A stretch of 64,000 bases of DNA. It comes from Antribacter gilvus (GTDB lineage Bacteria > Actinomycetota > Actinomycetes > Actinomycetales > Cellulomonadaceae). Positions 24,735 to 32,995 of this stretch are shown here, piece by piece (the stretch's first letter is position 1; each line of letters opens with the position of its first letter). The notes beneath the pieces are model-generated. The model saw only the letters and a program-made list of their open reading frames with translations, was not told the origin of the DNA and did no database searches. The translations under genes and the position numbers were made by a program. The stretch lies in assembly GCF_003946865.1 (NCBI RefSeq), contig NZ_QXTH01000014.1, positions 1-64,000 on the forward strand. The letters are read 5' to 3'.

Positions 24735-26840
24735 TCAGAAGGGTGGGGCGCCGGGGTCGAGGGGGCCGCTGTGGTCGAGGGGTCCGCTGGGGTCGTTGTC
24801 CGGTGGGTGCGTGTCGGATGCGGCCGGTTCGCCGGGCTGCTCGGGTTCGCCGGGCTCGGTGGACTGAACGGGGTCGCCGGACTGCTGAGACTGGCCAGGG
24901 CGGTCGGGTGGTCCGGGTTGGGCGTTCTGGTGGTGGTGGGTGGGGTCGGTCGGGGTGAGCGGGATGGTGTAGGTGCGGCCTGTGGGTGAGGTCCAGGTCG
25001 TCCGGCCGGTGTCCGGGTCGCGGGTGACGCGCCAGCCGCCGTGGGTCTTGGCGCGGTGGTGTCGCCGGCACAGGGCGTGCAGGTTGGTCGCGCGGGTCTG
25101 CCCGGGCTCGGTCGTGTCGTCCGCGTCTGCTCGTCCGCTCCCGCCTGCTGGCCTGCTGCCGTCTGGTCGTCTGCTGGTGGGTTGGTGGTTGTAGGGGTTG
25201 ATGTGGTCGAGGTCGCAGTGTTCGGCGGGCTGGTCGCAGCCGGGGAAGGTGCAGATCTGGTCGCGGGTCTGGACGGCTCGGCGGAGGGCAGGGCCGGGGG
25301 TGTAGGTCGTGGTGGAGTAGTCGGTCAGGATCCCGGTGGCGGGGTCGGTCAGCAGCCGCTGCCAGGTTGCGTCCTGGGCCAGGGTCCGGGCCAGGTCGGC
25401 CGGGACGGGCCCATACCCGGTCAGCTGTCCGGGTCCGTCGTCCAGGCCGAGCAGGGTGCTCGCGGCGAAGGTGAGGCGGACCAGGGGTCGGGTGGGCACG
25501 ACGCGTAGCACGAACCCCGCCCCACCGACCGGCGCCCCGCACGACGTGCACGACCCGCCCGCCCCCGCACCACCCGCGCCGGCCCCGCCGGGGGCGGCTG
25601 AGCCCGCCAGCACCGCCGACGACGACAACGGGGTGCCGTCCGGTGCTGTCGGGGTCGTTGCTGTCGGGGTCGGTGCTGTCGGGGTCGGTGCTGTCGGGGT
25701 CGGTGCTGTCGGGGTCGGTGCTGTCGGGGTCGTTGCTGTCGGGGTCGGTGCTGTCGCGGTGGGGCGGGTCGCGGTGTCGGTGTCGTTGTCGGTGTCGCTG
25801 GTGGTGGCGGGGAGGACGTTGCCGGTGCTCAGGGCGACCAGGACGTCGGCGCGGGCCTGGGCCAGGGTCCTGGCTTCGCCCGGGGTACGGGAGATCTGGT
25901 GGGCGGCGTCGTCCACGACGGCCCAGACCGCCACGGCCTCCTCGGCGGGCAGATAGGCGGTCAGGTAGGCCATGGAGTTCTCCACCGGTTCCAGACGCAC
26001 GTACCGCTGCTCCACGGCGGCCTTCCGGTTGGTCTCGACTCCCTGGGGGCAGGCGGTGACGGCTTCGGCCAGCATCCGCCGGCGGAGGGCCCGTAGCCCC
26101 AGCCTGGGTGCGTCGGGCAGGACCCGTACGGTGGCCGCGCGGCGGGCCTGGGGGTGGGCGAACACCCCGGCGAACGCCAGCACGTCGACCTTGGCCACGT
26201 CGACCACCCCAGCGCGCAGGGCGTCACGCGTCTCGGGCAGGTCGCCCAGGGCTTGGCCGCGAGCGACCAGGGTGCGGCCCACGTGCCCGGCATGACCCAC
26301 GACCAGGCCCAGCTCCTCACCCAGGTGCTCACGCTCTGCGGACCACGCCCGCCGCGCCGCGAGCTCACCGGCCGCCTGCGCCTGAACCGACGCGACCCAC
26401 GCCGCCAGCCGCGCCCCCGCAGCGACGACCTCGACCAGCACACTGTCACCCGCGTCGGCCAGATCTACCCCGGCGAGCAAGCCCGCCAACCCCGGACCCG
26501 GCACCACCCCCGCGAGCAGCCCCTCCAGCCCCGCGGCGTCCCACCCGGCAACCGCCGCGACTGTCGGCGCGGCGTCTGTCGGCGCGGCGTCTGTCGGCGC
26601 GGCGTCTGCCGCCGACACTGCGGGCACGTTCGAGGAAGGCAGCGTCGACAGGGGTGTGGACACAGTCGACCGGCCGTCTGCACCCGCCGCGGGCGCGTGC
26701 AGCGTCGCCGTGACGGTCACACCGCTCGCCACACCCGGACCCGGAACCCAGGACACGTCCGGCATCACGCCGAGGGCGCAACCATGCGGCAGACCGGCTC
26801 CGGCCTGCCCTGCACGCGCACCACCCGACGACTCGAACAT
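24735..26840 (-). CDS. DUF222 / HNH endonuclease, 13E12 repeat family
   Basis: A 701-residue protein. The DUF222 region spans about residues 100-360 (LGLVVGHAGHVGRTLVARGQAL, AEAVTACPQGVE). A low-complexity Pro/Thr/Ala linker follows (about 360-410), then an HNH nuclease domain (about 520-605: CTFPGCDQPAEHCDLDHINP and NLHALCRRHHRAKT) and a polar tail. This is the actinobacterial 13E12-repeat family, often multicopy; its biological role is unresolved. ATG 26840 is used because TAGAAT is 7 nt upstream; an in-frame ATG at 26885 lies before that promoter. Two 15-bp DNA minisatellites lie within the gene. Confidence 0.88.
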   Translation of the reverse strand: MFESSGGARAGQAGAGLPHGCALGVMPDVSWVPGPGVASGVTVTATLHAPAAGADGRSTVSTPLSTLPSSNVPAVSAADAAPTDAAPTDAAPTVAAVAGWDAAGLEGLLAGVVPGPGLAGLLAGVDLADAGDSVLVEVVAAGARLAAWVASVQAQAAGELAARRAWSAEREHLGEELGLVVGHAGHVGRTLVARGQALGDLPETRDALRAGVVDVAKVDVLAFAGVFAHPQARRAATVRVLPDAPRLGLRALRRRMLAEAVTACPQGVETNRKAAVEQRYVRLEPVENSMAYLTAYLPAEEAVAVWAVVDDAAHQISRTPGEARTLAQARADVLVALSTGNVLPATTSDTDNDTDTATRPTATAPTPTATTPTAPTPTAPTPTAPTPTAPTPTATTPTAPDGTPLSSSAVLAGSAAPGGAGAGGAGAGGSCTSCGAPVGGAGFVLRVVPTRPLVRLTFAASTLLGLDDGPGQLTGYGPVPADLARTLAQDATWQRLLTDPATGILTDYSTTTYTPGPALRRAVQTRDQICTFPGCDQPAEHCDLDHINPYNHQPTSRRPDGSRPAGGSGRADADDTTEPGQTRATNLHALCRRHHRAKTHGGWRVTRDPDTGRTTWTSPTGRTYTIPLTPTDPTHHHQNAQPGPPDRPGQSQQSGDPVQSTEPGEPEQPGEPAASDTHPPDNDPSGPLDHSGPLDPGAPPF
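25642..25756 (-). repeat. 15-bp minisatellite in the HNH gene
   Basis: About seven tandem copies of GGTGCTGTCGGGGTC (plus-strand reading), with a few single-base changes, encode repeated Pro-Thr-Ala-Pro-Thr units. Copy-number change keeps the reading frame. Confidence 0.9.
26561..26605 (-). repeat. Three perfect 15-bp repeats in the HNH gene
   Basis: CTGTCGGCGCGGCGT occurs three times in tandem and encodes Asp-Ala-Ala-Pro-Thr repeats near residue 85. It is in-frame, so length variation is tolerated. Confidence 0.9.
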
Positions 26841-27142
26841 GAGTTCTATTCTATCGAGCGGGCCCAGAACCGCGACCCGAACCACGAGTCTGTGGATAAC
26901 CCTTGGAGGGCCAGGTCACAGCCACTCAAGAAACCTCGGGCAGCCCGCGACCGACATTGCCCGCCCGACCCGAACCCCACGGTAGAACGAGCCACCCACA
27001 CGAACGCCCCGCCTCGCGAGCCACCTGCCAGAGGCGGGACGACCGTGGAAGGCGAGCGCCGCCGTCGTGCACCGGATGCGCCGCGAGGCCGACGCCCCAA
27101 ATGACCGAGCCGCCAACCTCATCCCCCCGTAGCCTCGCGTTC
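26841..27142. other. Intergenic region between HNH and methyltransferase genes
   Basis: About 300 bp hold the two divergent leaderless promoters: TAGAAT at 26848-26853 on the minus strand and TAGCCT at 27130-27135 on the plus strand. No other gene or repeat was seen. Confidence 0.6.
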
Positions 27143-27940
27143 ATGCCTGATCACGACCCCTACGGCGACCCCGACCTCGTCACGCTCTACGACCTCGACA
27201 ACCCGGCCGGACCTGACCACGCCTTCTACCGGGCCCTCGCGGACACCCTGGGCGCCCGGACGATCCTCGACCTCGGCTGCGGCACCGGCCTGCTCACCCG
27301 GGCTCTCGCCACCGAGGGACGGCGGGTGGTCGGCGTCGACCCGAGCCACACCATGCTGGACCACGCCCGGGCACAGCCGGGCGCAGACAAGGTCACCTGG
27401 ATCCTCGGCGACGCCTCCGCCCTCCCCGACGCGGCCGGCCCCGGCCACGCCGCCGCCCCTGGCAACGCCGCCGCGCCCCACAACAGTGCCGACCTGGTGG
27501 TCTGCACCGGGAACGCGATCATGCACATCGGCCCGGACGACCTGCCCCGGGCGCTGGACGCCGTCGCCCGGAGCCTCCGCCCGGGCGGCGTCCTCGCGTT
27601 CGAGACACGGAACCCCGCCTATCGGGAGTGGGAGCGGTGGACCCGCGACGCAACCTACGGCGAGCGGATGACGAGCCTCGGCCTCCTCCGCGAGTGGATC
27701 GAGGTGGCCTCAGCAACCGACAGCCGAGTGGTGTTCGACGCGCACAACGAGCTCCCGAGCGGCGAGGACCGCGTCTATACGACCGTGCTGCACTTCCGCG
27801 ACGAGATCACGCTCCGCGCGGCGTTGGCGGCAGCGGGCTTCGCCGAGACGCACGTCGCCGGCGGATGGCACGACGACCCAGTCACCGACGATTCGCGCGT
27901 CCTGGTGTTCACGGCGGCACTGAGTTCACGGCGGCTCTGA
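27143..27940 (+). CDS. Class I SAM-dependent methyltransferase
   Basis: A 265-residue methyltransferase. Motif I is ILDLGCGTGLLTRAL (about 41-55), VVGVDPSHTML supplies the ribose-binding Asp, and LRPGGVLAFETRNPAYREWE is the post-motif III segment. An Ala/Pro/Gly-rich insert (DAAGPGHAAAPGNAAAPHN) sits before motif II and is not typical. The substrate is unknown. ATG 27143 is 7 nt from TAGCCT. Twenty bases separate it from the CmtR-like gene, which has its own promoter. Confidence 0.88.
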   Translation: MPDHDPYGDPDLVTLYDLDNPAGPDHAFYRALADTLGARTILDLGCGTGLLTRALATEGRRVVGVDPSHTMLDHARAQPGADKVTWILGDASALPDAAGPGHAAAPGNAAAPHNSADLVVCTGNAIMHIGPDDLPRALDAVARSLRPGGVLAFETRNPAYREWERWTRDATYGERMTSLGLLREWIEVASATDSRVVFDAHNELPSGEDRVYTTVLHFRDEITLRAALAAAGFAETHVAGGWHDDPVTDDSRVLVFTAALSSRRL

Positions 27941-27960
27941 CCCTGGGCTAGCATCGCTCT

Positions 27961-28323
27961 GTGACGATGACAGAGTCCCCTGCCGATGCCAGAGCCATGG
28001 AGGCCGCCGCCTGCCTCTTCCACGGCTTCTCCGAACCCGCCCGGCTCGGGATCCTGCGCCACCTCGCCCTGGGTGAGCACCGCGTCGTCGACCTGACCCA
28101 GCACCTCGGGCTGGCCCAGTCGACCGTCTCGCAGCACCTGGCCTGTCTCCGCGACTGCGGACTCGTCGACTCACGGCCGCAGGGACGCGCGTCGGTGTAC
28201 TCGCTGTCGCACCCGGAGGCCACGCTCGAGCTCCTCGCCGCGGCGGAGCGGCTGCTCGGCCTCACCGGCGACGCCGTCGTCCTCTGCCCGGTGTACGGGG
28301 TGGACGGGAGCGCGGCGTCATGA
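27961..28323 (+). CDS. ArsR/SmtB-family metal sensor, CmtR-like
   Basis: A 120-residue winged-helix repressor. The recognition helix region is AQSTVSQHLACLRDCGLVD. Cys62 and Cys66 (CLRDC) and Cys109 (VVLCPVYG) match the spacing of the Cd/Pb-sensing cysteines of mycobacterial CmtR (Cys57, Cys61, Cys102). It should release DNA on binding soft divalent metal and induce the overlapping cation-efflux gene. The GTG start follows TAGCAT by 6 nt (leaderless). Confidence 0.88.
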   Translation: MTMTESPADARAMEAAACLFHGFSEPARLGILRHLALGEHRVVDLTQHLGLAQSTVSQHLACLRDCGLVDSRPQGRASVYSLSHPEATLELLAAAERLLGLTGDAVVLCPVYGVDGSAAS

Positions 28324-28973
28324 GCAACCCCACGTCGGTCGAGACCGATCGGCTGACCCGGCGCGGGTTGCGCCTGGCTCAGGTGACGGTCGGCTACAAC
28401 GTCGTCGAGGGCGCCGTCGCCATCACCGCCGGTGTCATGGCAGGACTCGTCTCCGTGGTCGGGTTCGGCATCGACTCAGCGATCGAGTCCATCTCGGCCG
28501 TGCTGGTCGGGCTGCGCCTGGCGGCGCGCCTGCGCCAGGGCCCGGACGCCGAACCCGACGAGCGCAAGGAAAAGCTCACCCTGCGCCTCGTCGCGATCAC
28601 GTTCTTCCTCCTCGCGGGCTTCGTGACCGTGGAGGGCGTCCGCGCCCTGCTCACCCAGGAGACGCCGGAGACGTCGCCGCTCGCGATCGGCCTCCTCGTC
28701 GCGTCGCTGATCGTGATGCCGCTGCTCGCGGCCGCGAAGGAACGGGTGGGACGCGCGCTCGGCGGCGACCGGCTGATCCTGGCCGACGCCGCGGAGACCC
28801 GCATCTGCGTCCTCCTTTCCGTGTCCACCCTGGCGGGCCTCCTGCTGTTCGCCTGGACAGGCGCCGCCTGGCTGGATCCTGTGGCGGGGTTCGTCATCGC
28901 CGCGTTCGCGATCCACGAGGGCCGGGAAGCGTGGGAAGGCGAGCTCGTCGAGGACGAGGACGACCACTCTTGA
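28320..28973 (+). CDS. Cation diffusion facilitator-type efflux protein
   Basis: A 217-residue membrane protein with five or six helices. The family's metal-site helices are recognisable (GFGIDSAIESISAVLVG and LILADAAETRICVLLSV), although the canonical HxxxD pair is altered. The cytoplasmic C-terminal domain of full-length CDF proteins is missing, as in short actinobacterial members. The start overlaps the CmtR-like gene by 4 bp (ATGA), so they are co-expressed; it probably exports the sensed metal. Confidence 0.82.
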   Translation: MSNPTSVETDRLTRRGLRLAQVTVGYNVVEGAVAITAGVMAGLVSVVGFGIDSAIESISAVLVGLRLAARLRQGPDAEPDERKEKLTLRLVAITFFLLAGFVTVEGVRALLTQETPETSPLAIGLLVASLIVMPLLAAAKERVGRALGGDRLILADAAETRICVLLSVSTLAGLLLFAWTGAAWLDPVAGFVIAAFAIHEGREAWEGELVEDEDDHS

Positions 28974-29007
28974 CCTTCGAGCCGGGTCCAAGGTCTAGCG
29001 TCAGACC

Positions 29008-29769
29008 ATGAGGATCTCCGAGCTGGCGCAGCGCAGCGGGATACCCGCGACGACGCTCCGCTACTACGAGAAGGAAGGGCTCCTGCCGGCCCCGCGCGCC
29101 GGGAACGGCTACCGCGCGTACGGCCCCGACGCCGTCGACCGCCTGGCGTTCATCGCCCAGGCGCGCCACCTCGACCTTCCGCTGGCCGCGGTGCGCGAGC
29201 TCGTGACCGCGTGGGAGTCGGAGCCGTGCCACAGCGTGCGGGACGCCTACCGGTCTCTGCTCGTCGAACGTTCCGTGCAGGTCGGGGAACGCGTCGTCGC
29301 GCTGGTCGCCCTCCAGGAGACGCTCGCGCAGGCGATCACCCGGCTCGACGACCTCCCCGAGCGGGACGCGCCCTGCGACGACACGTGCGTCCACCTGGAC
29401 AGCGACGGGCCGACGGCGGCCTCGGGCCCGGACCGAGCGCCCGTCGCCTCCGCGGTTGGCGCCTCGGCACCTGTCGCCGACGCGCCCGTCGCCTGCACCC
29501 TCGGCGCCGGCGACTACGCCGCACGGACCGCCGCCTGGCGGGACCTCCTCGCGGGCGCGGTCCGCGAGGAGGTGGCCGGCGGCGTCCGCGCAACCCTCCC
29601 CGTGGCCGACCTCGAGCGCACGACCGCGCTCGCCGCCCAGGAGCAGGAGTGCTGCGCCTTCTACTCCTTCCGCCTCGACCTGCGCGGCCCGGTCTTCGAC
29701 CTCACCATCACCGCGCCGCCCGACGCCGGCCCGCTGCTCGCCGACCTGCTGCCTGCCCGGACCTCCTGA
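29008..29769 (+). CDS. MerR family regulator with extended Cys-containing C-terminus
   Basis: A 253-residue regulator, about twice the length of a minimal MerR protein. The helix-turn-helix is MRISELAQRSGIPATTLRYY, followed by the dimerisation helix to about residue 115. Beyond it lie CDDTC (about 126-130), an Ala/Pro linker and a separate ~75-residue domain (about 170-250) with QEQECCAFYSFRLDL. The cysteines suggest metal or redox sensing (inference). TAGCGT lies 6 nt before the ATG. Its probable target is ynfA, 12 nt downstream. Confidence 0.85.
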   Translation: MRISELAQRSGIPATTLRYYEKEGLLPAPRAGNGYRAYGPDAVDRLAFIAQARHLDLPLAAVRELVTAWESEPCHSVRDAYRSLLVERSVQVGERVVALVALQETLAQAITRLDDLPERDAPCDDTCVHLDSDGPTAASGPDRAPVASAVGASAPVADAPVACTLGAGDYAARTAAWRDLLAGAVREEVAGGVRATLPVADLERTTALAAQEQECCAFYSFRLDLRGPVFDLTITAPPDAGPLLADLLPARTS

Positions 29770-29781
29770 CACCCTTGTCCC

Positions 29782-30111
29782 ATGACGGTCACGCGCTCGA
29801 TCATCCTGTTCGTCGTCGCCGCGCTGTTCGAGATCGGCGGCGCGTGGCTGGTGTGGCAAGGACTGCGGGAGCACAAGGGCTGGCTCTGGGTCGGCGCCGG
29901 AGTGATCGCGCTCGGGATCTACGGGGTCTTCGCCACCCTGCAGCCCGACGCGAACTTCGGCCGCATCCTCGCGGCGTACGGCGGCGTGTTCGTGGCGGGC
30001 TCCTTGGCGTGGGGCATGATCGTGGACGGTTTCCGGCCCGACCGGTGGGACGTCGTCGGCGCCCTGATCTGCCTGGCCGGGGTGGGCGTCATCATGTACG
30101 CGCCGCGGTAG
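29782..30111 (+). CDS. YnfA/UPF0060 family small membrane protein
   Basis: A 109-residue protein with four membrane helices. Conserved UPF0060 segments are [36 protein letters not shown] and [20 protein letters not shown]. The family belongs to the small multidrug resistance superfamily; members are proposed exporters. It is co-oriented with and close behind merR, suggesting inducible efflux of a toxic cation or metal. Confidence 0.9.
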   Translation: MTVTRSIILFVVAALFEIGGAWLVWQGLREHKGWLWVGAGVIALGIYGVFATLQPDANFGRILAAYGGVFVAGSLAWGMIVDGFRPDRWDVVGALICLAGVGVIMYAPR

Positions 30112-30119
30112 GAGGGCCG

Positions 30120-30536
30120 GTGCGCCTCGATCCTGACGAGTGCCGCGAGCGCCTGGGCGCCGCCCGCTCGGCGTATCTCGCGACGGTGGGCGCGGACCTC
30201 GCGCCGCACGTCGTGCCCGTGGTCTTCGCGCTGGCCGACGACGTCATCTCGATCGCCGTCGACCAGAAGCCCAAGACCACGACGAACCTCCGTCGGCTGC
30301 GCAACCTTGCCGAGAACCCGCGCGTCGCCGCGCTGTGCGACCACTACGCCGACGACTGGTCGCAGCTCTGGTGGGTTCGCGCGGACGGGATCGCCACCGT
30401 CGAGGAGGACGGCCCGGTCCGGCAGGCGGCGATCGACCAGCTGGTGCGCCGCTACCCGCAGTACGACGACGATCCGCCGCGCGGCCCGGTCGTCCGCATC
30501 GCCGTGACGAGGTGGACGGGGTGGGCGTTCCGGTGA
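30120..30536 (+). CDS. TIGR03668-type PPOX/F420-dependent protein
   Basis: A 138-residue split-barrel flavin/deazaflavin-binding protein. RLGAARSAYLATVGADLAPHV and the N-terminal half of the barrel (NLRRLRNLAENPRVAALCDHY), plus YPQYDDDPPRGPVV near the end, match the TIGR03668 PPOX class of F420-dependent oxidoreductases. The GTG start at 30120 follows GGAGGG. The stop abuts the stop of the convergent HNH gene, marking the edge of the accessory region. Confidence 0.85.
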   Translation: MRLDPDECRERLGAARSAYLATVGADLAPHVVPVVFALADDVISIAVDQKPKTTTNLRRLRNLAENPRVAALCDHYADDWSQLWWVRADGIATVEEDGPVRQAAIDQLVRRYPQYDDDPPRGPVVRIAVTRWTGWAFR

Positions 30537-31493
30537 TCAGGCTGGCTTCGCTGTAGCGCCCCGGCCGCGGAAGACGTGCTCGCGGTGCCAGGCGAAGTAC
30601 GACGCGCGACCGTCCCATCCTGGGATCGCCCGACCGTCGAGGGAGTCAAGGCGCGCGGAGATTGCCGGCGCGACAGCCTCGTCCGTCGCCACGTAGTGAC
30701 CGTCTGCACCCGTGATGTACCCCAGCTCGAACAGCCAGTCACACCCGAAGAGGCACGCGAGCATGGCGACGTTGGCCAGGTCGCGGCGCTCGTCCTCCGT
30801 GCAGGCCGACCGACGCTTGATGTGGGCCGCCCACAGCGCGTTCACCGGCAGCACCTCACCGCAGAGGGCACAGGGCGCCTCGGTCCGACCCTGGAGAAGA
30901 CCTCGCCGCAGGATCGGCTGCTCGCCGCGACGCATCAGCCGGACGGCGAGATCGGTGGGGCCGTCGTACGTGGCCGGAAGGTCGTCGTCGGCCTTCGGCT
31001 TCGCCAGAACCGGGCCTCGCCCGGGCCTGCGCTGCTCCGGGGCGGGCGCGTGGGCGAGGTCCCGCTCGAGCCGCGTGGCGTCGTCCGGCGTGTATCCCGG
31101 CACGTCCAGCAGGAGGCGCATCCGCCTCGTGGTGTTGCCGCCCTTGGCTCCGGGCTCCTGACCGACCCGTCCCTGCGATCGCATCAGAGCCTTGGCCAAC
31201 TCGTCGATGTCCGCGATCTCGCCGAGCCGCGCAGGGACGGGGCTGAGCCGGCGGTCGCTCCAGGCGACGTTCTTCGTCCCGCGCGAGTCCACTGCCGCGT
31301 CGGTCACCGTCGCCCCGAGGTCGCTCAGCCGGCGGAGCAGGATCGTGAACCCGCGGGTGTACTCGGTGTTCCGCGCGCTGGCAGTGCCCACGGTGCCACC
31401 CCGGCTCTCCACCACGAGCGACAGGTCGTCACCGTGCACCTCGATCATGAAGGTCGAGTCGACCTCTGCACCCTCGTCGTCGAACACGCGCAC
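30537..31493 (-). CDS. Orphan HNH-type nuclease, possible McrA-like restriction enzyme
   Basis: About 318 residues. The N-terminal region (about 1-90) contains FTILLRRLSDLGATVTDAAV and WSDRRLSP, and is unassigned. The C-terminal region has a zinc-type HNH core, APCALCGEVLPVNALWAAH, then IKRRSACTEDE and LACLFGCDWLFELGYI, which I associate with stand-alone restriction-type HNH nucleases; this is from memory. No methylase is adjacent. The start is uncertain: a TTG at 31517 opens the frame inside a palindrome, and GTGs at 31493 and 31487 are alternatives. I give 31493. It lies at the left edge of the island. Confidence 0.65.
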   Translation of the reverse strand: MRVFDDEGAEVDSTFMIEVHGDDLSLVVESRGGTVGTASARNTEYTRGFTILLRRLSDLGATVTDAAVDSRGTKNVAWSDRRLSPVPARLGEIADIDELAKALMRSQGRVGQEPGAKGGNTTRRMRLLLDVPGYTPDDATRLERDLAHAPAPEQRRPGRGPVLAKPKADDDLPATYDGPTDLAVRLMRRGEQPILRRGLLQGRTEAPCALCGEVLPVNALWAAHIKRRSACTEDERRDLANVAMLACLFGCDWLFELGYITGADGHYVATDEAVAPAISARLDSLDGRAIPGWDGRASYFAWHREHVFRGRGATAKPA

Positions 31494-31502
31494 AGCGACA
31501 CC

Positions 31503-31518
31503 GTTGCATACATGCAAC
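31503..31518. promoter_or_regulatory. Palindrome at the HNH nuclease start
   Basis: GTTGCATACATGCAAC has perfect 7-bp arms around a 2-nt centre. It covers the promoter or start region of the nuclease gene, as expected of an operator that keeps a toxic nuclease low. Confidence 0.55.
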
Positions 31519-31568
31519 AGGCGGCGGAAGCACCGGCCCGGCGTTTCTGCTGGTCACCGGACCAACTC

Positions 31569-32072
31569 CTAGAGTCTGTAGACCGCTGCCGCCTCCGTCA
31601 GGCCGCCACTGTGCACATGCTCAACCTCGCCGAGCAGAACCGCGCCCATGCGCTCGTACAGGGCGACCGCGGCACGGTCCTTCAGCATGACGTCGAAGGC
31701 GACTGCCAGCCCGAGTCTTCGGGCGTGGTCGACAGCGGCAGTCATGAGCGCGCGGCCGGCCCCGGAGCCGCGATGGCGGGGATCGGCGAACAACCGGACC
31801 GGGATCGCCAGCTCATTGGTGCTCCCGCCGGTGCGCTCGCGCCAGACCCGCGCGGCGTCGTCGTCAGGCGTGGCGCTCGTGAGCGTGACCTGGCCGACCA
31901 GCCGGCCATCGACCTCCGCCGTCCAGCTTCGCAGCTCGCGAGGGTGGCGCAGCCACGCCTCCGGGTCGCCGACCCCCTCGACCGGGTATCCGTCGAGCGC
32001 GTGGACACGGACGAGGATTTCCGCGAGGACGGGGAGGTCTGCCTCGGTGCGGTGACGGATGGCGAGGGGCAC
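31569..32072 (-). CDS. GNAT family N-acetyltransferase
   Basis: A 167-residue acetyl-CoA-dependent transferase. The pyrophosphate-binding loop is RHRGSGAGRALMTAAVDHAR, preceded by the beta-4 strand (ELAIPVRLFADP), and LYERMGAVLLGE is motif B. The substrate is unknown. GTG 32072 is 3 nt past the GntR stop, so the two are one operon. A decayed copy of both genes lies at 35.2-35.7 kb. Confidence 0.87.
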   Translation of the reverse strand: MPLAIRHRTEADLPVLAEILVRVHALDGYPVEGVGDPEAWLRHPRELRSWTAEVDGRLVGQVTLTSATPDDDAARVWRERTGGSTNELAIPVRLFADPRHRGSGAGRALMTAAVDHARRLGLAVAFDVMLKDRAAVALYERMGAVLLGEVEHVHSGGLTEAAAVYRL

Positions 32073-32075
32073 CGG

Positions 32076-32858
32076 TCAGTCCTCGACGGGCATGTCGTAG
32101 TCAAGAGCGGTGAAGTCGGCGCGCATCACGAAGCGCGTGACCTCGAAGGGCCGACGCCGGTCGTCCATGCCTGTGTGCCACAGGTCGATCACGGGAACGC
32201 CGTCCGGCAGGCTGAGGCCTGCGGCTTCCTCGTGGGTCGGCATCCGGGCGCTGATCTCCTCGCGGACGTACGCGATGGGGTAGCCCAGTTCTTCGAAGCG
32301 GCCGTAGATGCTGCCGTGGCCCATCTTCTTCGTGTCGGCGATCGGGCTTCCCTCCACGATCGCCCACGGGCTGTAGGTGGTGCCGACCTGCATGGGCTCA
32401 CCGTCCGCGTAGTACCAGTTCTCGCGGCGGACGACGTCCGTACCCGCAGGAATCTCTAGGCGCTCCGCAACCTCCCCGGGCGCGGAGATGCGGGTGACGC
32501 TCCGGCACTCCGTATCGGGGGTGCGACCCTGGGCGATGACCTCGGCACGGAACGGCGAGAGCCCGGACTGGCGCATCGCTCGGGAGTAGCGACGCCGACC
32601 GAACCGCATGAGCTTGGGCCTGACGCGAACGAAGACGCCCCGCCCGTGCTCAGGCTGGACGAGTCCTTCCTGAGTGAGCAGGCGGATGGCTTCCCGCGCG
32701 GTGTTGCGGGCCACCCCGTGGGACTCGGCGAGCTCGCGCTCCGAGGGGAGCTTGGCGCCTGGACTCAGTTCGCCACCGTTGATCGCGTCGCGCAGCAGGC
32801 GTGCGATCTCACGGCTCGGTTTGTCAGCGGCCTTCGGGGTGGGGGCCTTCGCGGGCAT
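32076..32858 (-). CDS. GntR/HutC family regulator (UTRA domain)
   Basis: A 260-residue repressor-type protein. The winged helix (about 14-78) shows LPSERELAESHGVARNTARE and LLTQEGLVQPEHGRGVFV. The UTRA ligand domain runs to the C-terminus, with RRENWYYADGEPMQVGTTY and EEISARMPTHEEAAGL. The GntR-plus-GNAT arrangement is common in actinomycete integrative elements, where such regulators control transfer genes. Two matching palindromes lie between this gene and the divergent small genes. Confidence 0.88.
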   Translation of the reverse strand: MPAKAPTPKAADKPSREIARLLRDAINGGELSPGAKLPSERELAESHGVARNTAREAIRLLTQEGLVQPEHGRGVFVRVRPKLMRFGRRRYSRAMRQSGLSPFRAEVIAQGRTPDTECRSVTRISAPGEVAERLEIPAGTDVVRRENWYYADGEPMQVGTTYSPWAIVEGSPIADTKKMGHGSIYGRFEELGYPIAYVREEISARMPTHEEAAGLSLPDGVPVIDLWHTGMDDRRRPFEVTRFVMRADFTALDYDMPVED

Positions 32859-32875
32859 GCGTCGACTCTACCGAA

Positions 32876-32891
32876 CTGGCGCAAGCCACCT
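32876..32891. promoter_or_regulatory. GntR operator candidate, proximal copy
   Basis: ACTGGCGCAAGCCACC matches the perfect palindrome at 32928 at 13 of 16 positions. It lies 18 nt upstream of the GntR start. Confidence 0.6.
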
Positions 32892-32927
32892 CTTGACCAA
32901 AGAGCCGGAGCCTGGTCTCCTGGATCC

Positions 32928-32943
32928 ACTGGCTCAAGCCAGT
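32928..32943. promoter_or_regulatory. GntR operator candidate, perfect palindrome
   Basis: ACTGGCTCAAGCCAGT is a perfect inverted repeat (7-bp arms, 2-nt centre). Its spacing from the similar site at 32876 is 52 bp, about five helical turns, so one regulator could bind both sites on the same DNA face. TTGACC (32893-32898) between them is a candidate -35 for the plus-strand genes. Confidence 0.68.
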
Positions 32944-32964
32944 TGCCGAGAGGACGGATGGACG

Positions 32965-32994
32965 ATGAAGCACCCGCACGGGCAGGCGACCTGA
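32965..32994 (+). CDS. Nine-codon mini-ORF before the small island genes
   Basis: An ORF for Met-Lys-His-Pro-His-Gly-Gln-Ala-Thr ends in TGA one base before the ATG of the next gene (TGAGATG). With no Shine-Dalgarno in front of that gene, ribosomes may reach it by re-initiation after this peptide. It may be non-coding. Confidence 0.3.
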   Translation: MKHPHGQAT

Positions 32995-32995
32995 G

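Noticed and set aside
25642-25756. Regular 15-bp repeats as a possible CRISPR array
   Set aside because: Copies are directly adjacent with no unique spacers and encode a Pro-Thr-Ala linker.
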